A stretch of 7,438 nucleotides of DNA from Bacteroidota bacterium (GTDB taxonomy: Bacteria; Bacteroidota; Bacteroidia; Chitinophagales; Chitinophagaceae), in contig JAEZAY010000069.1 in assembly GCA_023427575.1 (NCBI GenBank), forward strand, positions 1 to 7,438, given 5' to 3'. The notes under the pieces were generated by a model. The model saw only the letters and a program-made list of their open reading frames with translations, was not told the DNA's origin and did no database searches. Shown here piece by piece: positions 1 to 4,911 of this stretch. Both the position numbers and the translations under genes were made by a program. Numbering within the stretch: position 1 is the first letter of the stretch; each line of letters opens with the position of its first letter.

Positions 1-215
1 TGAAAAGTATTTTCACCGGCAGAAAGCCATTACTGACCCGTGAAAGCGCACGCATCGCCCAAAGCAAAACCTATTTCGATAACCGAAAAATTCTGGAGGC
101 TTTGCCCGGGTTTCAGTTTACGCCACTGGAGGAAACAATCGATAGGGCCTGCCGGCAATATATGAGCAATCTAAAAAAGGAAGATTCCGAAAACCCAACG
201 CATAAAGCGGAATAA
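1..215 (+). CDS. 3' end of NAD-dependent epimerase/dehydratase-like (SDR) gene, partial
   Basis: The reading frame is open from base 3 to a TAA at 213-215 and gives the last 70 residues of a protein whose start lies left of the window. The segment GRKPLLTRESARIAQSK, then YFDNRKILEALPGF and FTPLEETIDRAC, resembles the C-terminal substrate-binding tail of extended SDR enzymes (dihydroflavonol-reductase or NAD-dependent epimerase type), where a late 'YFDNSK..LGF.PLE..I' pattern is common. The NAD-binding Rossmann motif and the YxxxK catalytic site would be upstream and cannot be seen, so the substrate is unknown. The tail ends in a charged stretch (KKEDSENPTHKAE). The next gene is 55 bases downstream and has its own promoter-like element, so co-transcription is not required. 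The family call is by recalled pattern only. Confidence 0.68.
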   Translation, partial: KSIFTGRKPLLTRESARIAQSKTYFDNRKILEALPGFQFTPLEETIDRACRQYMSNLKKEDSENPTHKAE

Positions 216-225
216 ACCCGATCAA

Positions 226-233
226 TACTTTTG
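226..233 (+). promoter_or_regulatory. Candidate Bacteroidota -7 promoter element (TACTTTTG)
   Basis: TACTTTTG matches the Bacteroidota -7 consensus TAnnTTTG exactly and lies 37 bases before the ATG at 271, which would leave a leader of about 30 bases. I could not find a TTTG or TTG -33 box at the usual spacing, because the region upstream is the end of the previous gene. Support is therefore the -7 box and its position only. Confidence 0.5.
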
Positions 234-270
234 CAGGAATTGAAACGTTTTAAATTTTATTCGTTATCAA

Positions 271-1356
271 ATGAAATATCTGCTCGCATTTATCCTTGCA
301 TTGTTAAGCCTGAATACCTCTTACGCACAGGAAAAACAATTTGCCGTATTGGGGAAAGTGGTCGATAGTGCCACGCAATTACCCCTGGCGGGCGCTTCGG
401 CATTTCTTCAGAATACCACCTATGGTACCATTTCGAATGCGGAAGGATATTTTTTTCTGCGTTTGCCGAATGGCGGCTACGACCTGATTGTTACCTATAC
501 GGGCTATCAAAAAGACAGCAGGCGAATCAGTAACAGCTCATATAAAGATGATACCCTGGTGATCGAACTGGTGAAGCAAAATGAGAGTATGGAAGAAGTA
601 GCCTTCGTACAAAGCAATGAGGTGGCCGACGGGCTTGAAAAGTACGGCCAGTTCTTTAACAGTCATTTTATCGGCAGCTCTCCAAATGCCGCTTCCTGTT
701 TTATTCAAAACCCCGAATCGCTTCGTTTTTTTAATACCAAAAACAAAAAGCGAAACCGCCTGAAGGTAACGGCCAGAGAAGATCTTATTATTATAAATAA
801 CGAGCTGGGGTACAGGATCCGGTATCAACTGGATTCGTTTAGCTATGATTATAATACGGATATCAGTCAATATACCGGGGCCCCTTTTTTTGAAGAAATA
901 GATTCTACAGAAGAAGTAAAGCTGCAATGGAAAAAAAACCGGGCAAGAACCTACCTGGGATCGAGACTTCATTTTATGCGTGCATTGTACGATCAGAACC
1001 TGGAGCCAGAAGGATTTTTTGTTGAGAAGATGGGAGGAACAAAACGCAAACCTATGGCAGAACCTCTCACCAATATTTACGACAGCTCCTATATCAGTGA
1101 AAATTCGGTGGTGGAAATCTGGTGGGATGGGGTTTACCGGATTAGCTATAAAAATGTGTTCCCCGATAAACAGTTTTTAAAAGAGTTTAAACTTCCTGAA
1201 GATACCCGGGTTCAAACAACCATACTGGATGTGGGAGACTATTTTGTTATTGAAGAGAATGGATATTTTTATGAGCAGTACGACCTGGTAAATACCGGTT
1301 ACTGGGCCTGGAAAAAGCTGGCCGAACTTCTACCATACGATTACGAATACGAATAG
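271..1356 (+). CDS. Secreted protein with N-terminal carboxypeptidase-regulatory-like domain, function unknown
   Basis: The protein has 361 residues. Residues 1-19 form a signal peptide (MKYLLAFILALL core, probable cut after SYA, before Q20), so the product is exported. Residues about 25-100 form a carboxypeptidase-regulatory-like beta sandwich: 'GKVVDSATQLPLAGASAFLQNT', 'GTISNAEGYFFLRLP', 'YDLIVTYTGYQ'. In Bacteroidota this domain is found at the start of many outer-membrane or surface proteins. The remaining 260 residues have no TonB plug or barrel signature that I recognise. The segment ARTYLGSRLHFMRALYDQNLEPEGFF (residues 225-250) resembles a recurring block in this group of uncharacterised proteins. 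No C-terminal T9SS sorting domain is evident; the protein ends in the acidic, aromatic tail PYDYEYE. The gene converges on lpxD with a 41-base gap. The sequence does not show a specific function. Confidence 0.8.
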   Translation: MKYLLAFILALLSLNTSYAQEKQFAVLGKVVDSATQLPLAGASAFLQNTTYGTISNAEGYFFLRLPNGGYDLIVTYTGYQKDSRRISNSSYKDDTLVIELVKQNESMEEVAFVQSNEVADGLEKYGQFFNSHFIGSSPNAASCFIQNPESLRFFNTKNKKRNRLKVTAREDLIIINNELGYRIRYQLDSFSYDYNTDISQYTGAPFFEEIDSTEEVKLQWKKNRARTYLGSRLHFMRALYDQNLEPEGFFVEKMGGTKRKPMAEPLTNIYDSSYISENSVVEIWWDGVYRISYKNVFPDKQFLKEFKLPEDTRVQTTILDVGDYFVIEENGYFYEQYDLVNTGYWAWKKLAELLPYDYEYE

Positions 1357-1373
1357 CGGAATGAATGCGCTAT
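1353..1373. terminator. Weak hairpin between convergent genes
   Basis: ATAGCG (1353-1358) and CGCTAT (1368-1373) form a 6-bp stem with a 9-base loop (GAATGAATG), overlapping the stop codon of the + strand gene in the 41-base convergent gap. Neither side has a real T-run, so this is at best a weak bidirectional terminator. It may also be chance. Confidence 0.22.
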
Positions 1374-1397
1374 CAGATCGAAATGAAATAGAATTGA

Positions 1398-2345
1398 TTA
1401 CTGGTTGCCCATCACTTTTTTCCAGATCTCCGGAATTCGTTTCACCCAAACCAGTTCTCGTTTTTTAAGGGCCGCATCCTCTGCAGGTATTCCGAAAAAG
1501 ATCTTGTTGGCTTCAATTGAACCGCCCACACCGCTTTTCGCCAAAACGGTAACATTATCTCCGATCGTAAGCGTTTTTGAAACGCCCACCTGGCCCCAGA
1601 GGATCACTCCATCACCGATGGTGGTGGCGCCGGCAATTCCAACCTGGGCAGCAAAAAGACAATTCTTTCCGATTACCGTATCATGCCCAATATGAACCTG
1701 GTTATCGATCTTGGTTCCCGTTCCGATCCGCGTATCATGACTAACCCCGCGGTCGATGGTGCATCCGGCCCCGATTTCGACATAGTCTTCAATAACCACT
1801 CTTCCGCAGCTTTCCATTTTTTTATACCAGATTTCGCGATTTTTTTTCGTGTTGTAATAAAAAGAATCCGATCCGATTACGGTGCCGGCCTGAATGATAA
1901 CATTATTGCCAATGATACAATGATCGAGTATAGTGACATTGGGATGAATGATGCAGTTTTCGCCAATGCGAACATGATTGCCAATAAAAGCATTCGGAAA
2001 AATGTAGCTGCCTTCGCCAATAGTTGCCGACTCGCTCCGCATCTTATCAGAAGCTTCGAAAGGTCGAAACTGTTTTACAATGGTGAGGTAAGCTTCAAAA
2101 GGCTGATCATGGATCAGTATGGTTTTACCGACCGGAACTTCCACTTCCGCATTAATGATAATAAATGAAGCGGCCGAGTTCAGACAGGTTTGATAATACT
2201 TCGGATGATCTACGAATACTATATCCCCTTCTTCCACTTTGTGAATTTCATTGATGCCGGATACAAAACCGGAATCTTCTCCTTTCAATTTTGCGCCAAT
2301 CAAATCTGCAAGCCATTTTACCGAAACCGGGGCGGGAAATTTCAT
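1398..2345 (-). CDS. lpxD: LpxD-like UDP-3-O-(3-hydroxyacyl)glucosamine N-acyltransferase (short Bacteroidota paralogue)
   Basis: The protein has 315 residues and a left-handed beta-helix acyltransferase architecture. An LpxD-type N-terminal domain covers residues about 1-100 (NEIHKVEEGDIVFVDHPKY at 32-50). Hexapeptide repeats cover about 105-275 (IGEGSYIFPNAFIGNHVRIGENCIIHPNV onward), followed by a helical tail (KRELVWVKRIPEIWKK). The LpxD-like block IGAGCTIDRG (191-200) and IDNQVHIGHDTVIG (213-226) aligns with the E. coli region holding catalytic His239, which here is His221. The E. coli 'INGH' segment that carries His276 is VSKT here, and the usual DGFGY reads DSFYY. In lipid A synthesis LpxD adds the N-linked hydroxyacyl chain from ACP in the cytoplasm. 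Bacteroidota often encode a canonical LpxD and this roughly 310-residue relative. The gene stands alone, away from lpxC/fabZ/lpxA, so it is probably the relative and its exact substrate is uncertain. Confidence 0.85.
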   Translation of the reverse strand: MKFPAPVSVKWLADLIGAKLKGEDSGFVSGINEIHKVEEGDIVFVDHPKYYQTCLNSAASFIIINAEVEVPVGKTILIHDQPFEAYLTIVKQFRPFEASDKMRSESATIGEGSYIFPNAFIGNHVRIGENCIIHPNVTILDHCIIGNNVIIQAGTVIGSDSFYYNTKKNREIWYKKMESCGRVVIEDYVEIGAGCTIDRGVSHDTRIGTGTKIDNQVHIGHDTVIGKNCLFAAQVGIAGATTIGDGVILWGQVGVSKTLTIGDNVTVLAKSGVGGSIEANKIFFGIPAEDAALKKRELVWVKRIPEIWKKVMGNQ

Positions 2346-2362
2346 AGATCCAAAAATTTGAG

Positions 2363-2392
2363 CAAAAGTAGGAATAAGAGATCATCGGCCAA
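2363..2392 (-). promoter_or_regulatory. Promoter for the lpxD-like gene (TTG-N19-TACTTTTG)
   Basis: Read on the minus strand, TTG (2392-2390) is followed by a 19-base spacer and TACTTTTG (2370-2363). This is the Bacteroidota arrangement of a -33 TTG box and a -7 TAnnTTTG box at the expected spacing. The ATG begins at 2345, so a start site about 6 bases past the -7 box would leave a leader of only about a dozen bases. It is the best-formed promoter in the window. Confidence 0.65.
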
Positions 2393-2450
2393 TGTTAAGA
2401 CCAGCCATTATATTAGCGGAAGAACCGGCCCGCATCGCTAAAACTAAAAA

Positions 2451-2470
2451 CTGTTCATGGCTGTTCATGA
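2451..2470. repeat. Tandem 10-bp direct repeat
   Basis: CTGTTCATGG is followed at once by CTGTTCATGA, so nine of ten bases are repeated in perfect tandem. A 10-base period places both copies on the same DNA face. The repeat is about 90 bases upstream of the lpxD-like promoter and about 290 upstream of rluE. It could be a regulator site or chance. Confidence 0.5.
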
Positions 2471-2676
2471 GATGAAGAAGGTTTGTTTTTATAACTATTT
2501 TTTATGGCAATCAGCGGTTCAAGCAGCCATCAATATTTACGTTCCATTCATTTTTTATAACCGCCATCCCCGAAAATGACGAACTGCTGATTTCTGCATT
2601 TGCGCTTTTCCACAAACCCAAAAAAAATGTGAATAAAAAAGACATGATTTTTTTTTCATATCGCAAAAATTATTTT

Positions 2677-2684
2677 TAATATTG
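2677..2684 (+). promoter_or_regulatory. Possible -7 box for rluE (TAATATTG)
   Basis: TAATATTG differs from TAnnTTTG at one position and follows a strongly A/T-rich tract, about 78 bases before the rluE start. No -33 TTG box is visible at the usual spacing (a T-run sits there instead). The call rests on one mismatched box and the need for a promoter in this divergent spacer. Confidence 0.3.
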
Positions 2685-2696
2685 TGAAGGGAAATT

Positions 2697-2729
2697 ATGT
2701 TCCCGGTACTTACTAACCCATCTATATAA
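2697..2729 (+). CDS. Possible 10-codon leader ORF before rluE
   Basis: The ORF encodes MFPVLTNPSI and ends in TAA, immediately followed by TGA. AAGGG at 2687-2691 sits 5 bases before the ATG and could act as a ribosome binding site. The stop overlaps an ATG at 2729 and the ORF ends two bases before the 5' arm of the rluE hairpin, as in a leader-peptide/attenuator layout. No codon run suggests an amino acid being sensed. If TAATATTG at 2677-2684 is the true promoter, transcription would begin near 2690 and cut into this binding site, which argues against translation. So short an ORF can easily occur by chance. Confidence 0.2.
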   Translation: MFPVLTNPSI

Positions 2730-2731
2730 TG

Positions 2732-2761
2732 ATCCTCCTGTTTTTTCAGGGGGATTTTTTT
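2732..2761 (+). promoter_or_regulatory. Terminator-like, SD-covering hairpin in the rluE leader
   Basis: ATCCTCCTG (2732-2740) pairs with CAGGGGGAT (2747-2755) through nine positions with a single T-G wobble, around a six-T loop. Seven T bases (2755-2761) follow directly, which is the form of an intrinsic terminator on the + strand only, since the other strand has no T-run. The 3' arm contains AGGGGG (2748-2753), eight bases before the ATG at 2762 and the best Shine-Dalgarno candidate for rluE. The 5' arm contains CCTCCT, the same core as the 3' end of 16S rRNA. Folding would therefore hide the ribosome binding site and could also end transcription. No + strand gene lies upstream that needs a terminator here. 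Confidence 0.6.
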
Positions 2762-3349
2762 ATGATGCACCGCTACTATATCGTCTACAAGCCGTATCAG
2801 GTATTATCGCAATTCAGTTCTGCAGAGCAAAAAAAAACGTTGAAGGATTTCTTCAAAGTGCCGCCAGACGTGTATCCTGTGGGGAGACTCGATTATGACA
2901 GTGAAGGCTTGCTGATACTTACCAATGATAAATCGCTCAATCACCGCCTGCTGCATCCGAGGTTCAAACATGAAAGAGAATACTGGGTTCAGGTAGAAGG
3001 GAAACTGGAATCCGATGATATAAAAAAATTGGAAACCGGTTTGATAATTCAAATCGATCGTACACCATTTCAAACCGCGGCCGCCCGGGCTTCAATTTTT
3101 GAAACAGATCCGCCCGTTCCGTTGCGCAACCCACCCATCAGAGAACGAAAACATATTCCCGTTTCATGGATAAAACTGATCCTCACCGAAGGCAAGAACA
3201 GGCAGGTTAGAAAAATGACAGCGGCCATTGGATTTCCTACACTGCGACTGATCCGCTACCGGATCGAAGGGGTAAAGGCAGATGGAATGGAGCCGGGTAT
3301 AATGAAGGAACTCAGGCGCGATCAGATTCATAAACTTCTATTTGGATAA
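2762..3349 (+). CDS. rluE: 23S rRNA pseudouridine synthase, RluE-like (RsuA/RluB/E/F family)
   Basis: The protein has 195 residues from the ATG at 2762. It belongs to the family that isomerises a uridine in rRNA to pseudouridine; E. coli RluE acts on 23S U2457. The catalytic block PVGRLDYDSEGLLILTND holds the family's essential Asp (GRLD, residue 44). The later block LRNPPIRERKHIPVSW, then EGKNRQVRKMTAAIGFPTLRLIRY, is close to E. coli RluE as I recall it. The short N-terminus beginning MHRYYIVYKPY lacks an S4 domain, as in RluE. Start choice: an in-frame ATG at 2729 would add MILLFFQGDFF, translated from the leader hairpin and unlike the family. ATG 2762 has AGGGGG at 8-base spacing; ATG 2765 is an equally plausible first residue. 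It diverges from the lpxD-like gene and shows no operon partner. Confidence 0.9.
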   Translation: MMHRYYIVYKPYQVLSQFSSAEQKKTLKDFFKVPPDVYPVGRLDYDSEGLLILTNDKSLNHRLLHPRFKHEREYWVQVEGKLESDDIKKLETGLIIQIDRTPFQTAAARASIFETDPPVPLRNPPIRERKHIPVSWIKLILTEGKNRQVRKMTAAIGFPTLRLIRYRIEGVKADGMEPGIMKELRRDQIHKLLFG

Positions 3350-3518
3350 TAAAAACTAATCGGAGCTGATCGCAAATAAACCTCTATACAATTCGTATTC
3401 TTACGATCTCCTGCAAACGATTTTCCTGCACCAGATAAAGCAACATGTTCATGTCTCTATTAAACTGTACCGGATCAGGGTTTTAGTATAAATGAACTAC
3501 CTTGGTAAAAAAAAATCT
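3350..3518. other. Intergenic gap rluE-yicC with minus-strand micro-ORF
   Basis: The gap of 169 bases has no clear terminator for rluE and no exact TAnnTTTG box for yicC. On the minus strand an ATG at 3452 opens a 22-codon ORF ending in TAG at 3386-3384 (MNMLLYLVQENRLQEIVRIR...). The same frame stays open upstream for nine more codons (PDPVQFNRD). Its composition is protein-like, but there is no visible promoter or binding site, so it is not called as a gene. Confidence 0.4.
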
Positions 3519-4394
3519 ATGCTGAACTCAATGACTGGATTTGGTAGGGCGGAACAGGCTGTAGGCGATAAAACATTTTTGATCGATATCAAGTCGCTAA
3601 ATGGCAAACAGTTCGATCTGAATCTGAAGATGCCCGCTTTTCTGAAACCATTTGAATTTGAGATCCGCACCATTCTTTCAAAAAACCTGTATCGCGGAAC
3701 AATTGACTGTACCATCAGCCTGAAAGAAACCGGATCTGCGAAACCGGTCAGCATTAATACAGATCTTGCCAAAGCATATTTTCAGCCCATCGCCGAATTG
3801 TCGGCAGCCCTTAACCTGGATGCTTCGCATATCTTAAGCACATTACTGAAATTGCCGGAAGTGATCACACCTACCGGTGAAACCCTTACCGATGAGGAAT
3901 GGGAAATCTTTCAGCAGGTTCTGAAACAGGCCACCGACAATCTCAATCATCATCGCCTGGAAGAAGGGCGGGTACTGGAACAGGATCTGAAACTCCGGAT
4001 CAATAATATTCTCACCCATCAACAGGAAATTGTTTTGCTGGAGCCGGCACGAAAACAAAAGATCCGTGAAGGACTTGTAAAAGTGCTGGAAGAAAATGTT
4101 GGCAAAGAAAACTATGATCCGAACCGGCTGGAGCAGGAGATCATCTACTATATAGAAAAAATTGACTTAAGCGAAGAGCAGGTAAGACTTAAAAACCACT
4201 GCAATTATTTTCTTTCCATTATGGAGGAAGCCGAACATGGCAAGGGTAAAAAGCTTTCTTTTATCCTTCAGGAAATCGGCAGGGAAATCAATACCACCGG
4301 CGCCAAGGCCTATGATTCATCCATCCAGAAATTTGTAGTGCTGATGAAGGACGAACTGGAGAAAGCAAAAGAACAGGTGTTGAATGTATTATAG
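3519..4394 (+). CDS. yicC: YicC/YloC family endoribonuclease
   Basis: The protein has 291 residues, close to E. coli YicC (287). The start at 3519 gives MLNSMTGFGRAE, the hallmark N-terminus of the family. An upstream in-frame ATG at 3492 would add MNYLGKKKS, which homologues lack. The N-terminal YicC domain covers roughly the first half (SMTGFG, then IDIKSLNGKQFDLNLKMP). The C-terminal DUF1732 domain ends with QEIGREINTTGAKA and IQKFVVLMKDELEKAKEQVLNVL, near-diagnostic for the family. E. coli YicC and B. subtilis YloC are reported to be single-strand-specific endoribonucleases involved in RNA turnover; that role is known from the family and not shown here. In many bacteria the next gene is gmk (guanylate kinase). 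Here the next gene is gldH, 41 bases downstream behind its own -7 box. Confidence 0.93.
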   Translation: MLNSMTGFGRAEQAVGDKTFLIDIKSLNGKQFDLNLKMPAFLKPFEFEIRTILSKNLYRGTIDCTISLKETGSAKPVSINTDLAKAYFQPIAELSAALNLDASHILSTLLKLPEVITPTGETLTDEEWEIFQQVLKQATDNLNHHRLEEGRVLEQDLKLRINNILTHQQEIVLLEPARKQKIREGLVKVLEENVGKENYDPNRLEQEIIYYIEKIDLSEEQVRLKNHCNYFLSIMEEAEHGKGKKLSFILQEIGREINTTGAKAYDSSIQKFVVLMKDELEKAKEQVLNVL

Positions 4395-4413
4395 CAGGCC
4401 CCGGATATCCCTT

Positions 4414-4421
4414 TATATTTG
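4414..4421 (+). promoter_or_regulatory. Candidate -7 promoter element for gldH (TATATTTG)
   Basis: TATATTTG is an exact TAnnTTTG match in the yicC-gldH gap, 14 bases before the TTG start codon. Transcription starting about 6 bases downstream would give a leader of roughly 8 bases. No TTG box lies at the usual 19-base spacing; the nearest (4380-4382) is 31 bases away. It could drive the gldH-kinase-regulator cluster, with read-through from yicC as the alternative. Confidence 0.45.
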
Positions 4422-4435
4422 TAAAAAAATATCTT

Positions 4436-4897
4436 TTGAGACCCTTTATTGCAATATTCATTCTGAGCCTTTTTTTCCTGACGGGTTGCGAAAAAATTGG
4501 GGTGTTTGAAAAAAACGTTGCCGTTCCGGGTCATTCCTGGAACAGCCAGTTCATACCTGAACTGAAGCTTGAAATTACGGATACAATATCCACCTTTAAT
4601 ATGTATGTGGTGATCAGGCATACTGATGCCTATCGCTACAACAATATCTGGCTGAACATTTATACCCGGGTACCCGGTGAAGCCGAAAACAAACAAAGGC
4701 TTGATCTTCGCCTGGCCACCGATGATAAAGGATGGCTGGGAACAGGCATGGATGATATTTACGAACACCGGATTCTTATATCTCCCGTAAAGTTTCCCAA
4801 AACCGGCACCTATACTTTTCGTTTTGAAAACCTGATGCGCGAAGATCCGCTTCAGCATGTAATGAATGTAGGACTTCGCATCGATAAGGTTCGGTAA
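4436..4897 (+). CDS. gldH: Gliding motility lipoprotein GldH
   Basis: The protein has 153 residues. Residues 1-17 form a lipoprotein signal peptide with the lipobox LTGC, so Cys18 should be lipidated and the protein anchored to the envelope. The mature part (WNSQFIPELKLEITDT, YVVIRHTDAYRYNNIWLNI, GMDDIYEHRILISP, TGTYTFRFENLMREDPLQHVMNVGLRI) fits the GldH family of Bacteroidota. In Flavobacterium johnsoniae GldH is required for gliding and is linked to type IX secretion; many non-gliders keep it. No in-frame ATG precedes the signal peptide, and codons further upstream read VKKYL without a start, so TTG at 4436-4438 is the most plausible start. No Shine-Dalgarno sequence is visible. The histidine kinase follows after 11 bases, which suggests co-transcription. 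Confidence 0.88.
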   Translation: MRPFIAIFILSLFFLTGCEKIGVFEKNVAVPGHSWNSQFIPELKLEITDTISTFNMYVVIRHTDAYRYNNIWLNIYTRVPGEAENKQRLDLRLATDDKGWLGTGMDDIYEHRILISPVKFPKTGTYTFRFENLMREDPLQHVMNVGLRIDKVR

Positions 4898-4899
4898 AC

Positions 4900-4911
4900 C
4901 ATGGATCCATG
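4900..4911. repeat. 12-bp perfect palindrome over the kinase start codon
   Basis: CATGGATCCATG is its own reverse complement. It spans the gap after gldH, and its last three bases are the ATG of the kinase gene. The ATG at its left end opens a three-codon ORF (M-D-P) whose TGA overlaps the kinase start. It could be an operator or a small translational element, but a single 12-bp palindrome can occur by chance. Confidence 0.35.

Larger units (their letters stand above)
2393..2731. other. Long divergent intergenic spacer between lpxD-like gene and rluE
   Basis: No convincing gene is present here. The left part is of mixed composition and includes the tandem pair CTGTTCATGG / CTGTTCATGA at 2451-2470. 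A more gene-like stretch around 2555-2640 has a short open + frame (reading ITAIPENDELLISAFALF) but no start codon or recognisable family, and could be a remnant. From about 2615 to 2700 the sequence is very A/T-rich, with A8, A6 and T9 runs. This fits an upstream promoter region for rluE. The far end carries a mini-ORF and the rluE leader hairpin, listed separately. Confidence 0.6.

Noticed and set aside
1683..2168. 161-residue + strand frame opposite the lpxD-like gene
   Set aside because: The repeat pattern reflects the hexapeptide repeats of the real gene read backwards. No start signal or family match.
2626..2660. A-run / ATGT / ACAT / T-run inverted repeat as a terminator
   Set aside because: Only four solid base pairs plus A-T runs interrupted by unpaired bases. 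Too weak to support, and better read as general A/T richness upstream of a promoter.
2729..2761. Upstream ATG extension of rluE (MILLFFQGDFF)
   Set aside because: The added residues come from the hairpin and T-runs and are unlike the family N-terminus. The AGGGGG site fits the ATG at 2762 better.
2555..2770. 71-residue minus-strand frame in the spacer and over the rluE start
   Set aside because: It is translated largely from A/T runs, gives low-complexity lysine-rich sequence, and would cover the rluE leader hairpin.
3492..3518. Upstream ATG extension of yicC (MNYLGKKKS)
   Set aside because: Family members start at MLxSMTGFG, so the ATG at 3519 is preferred.
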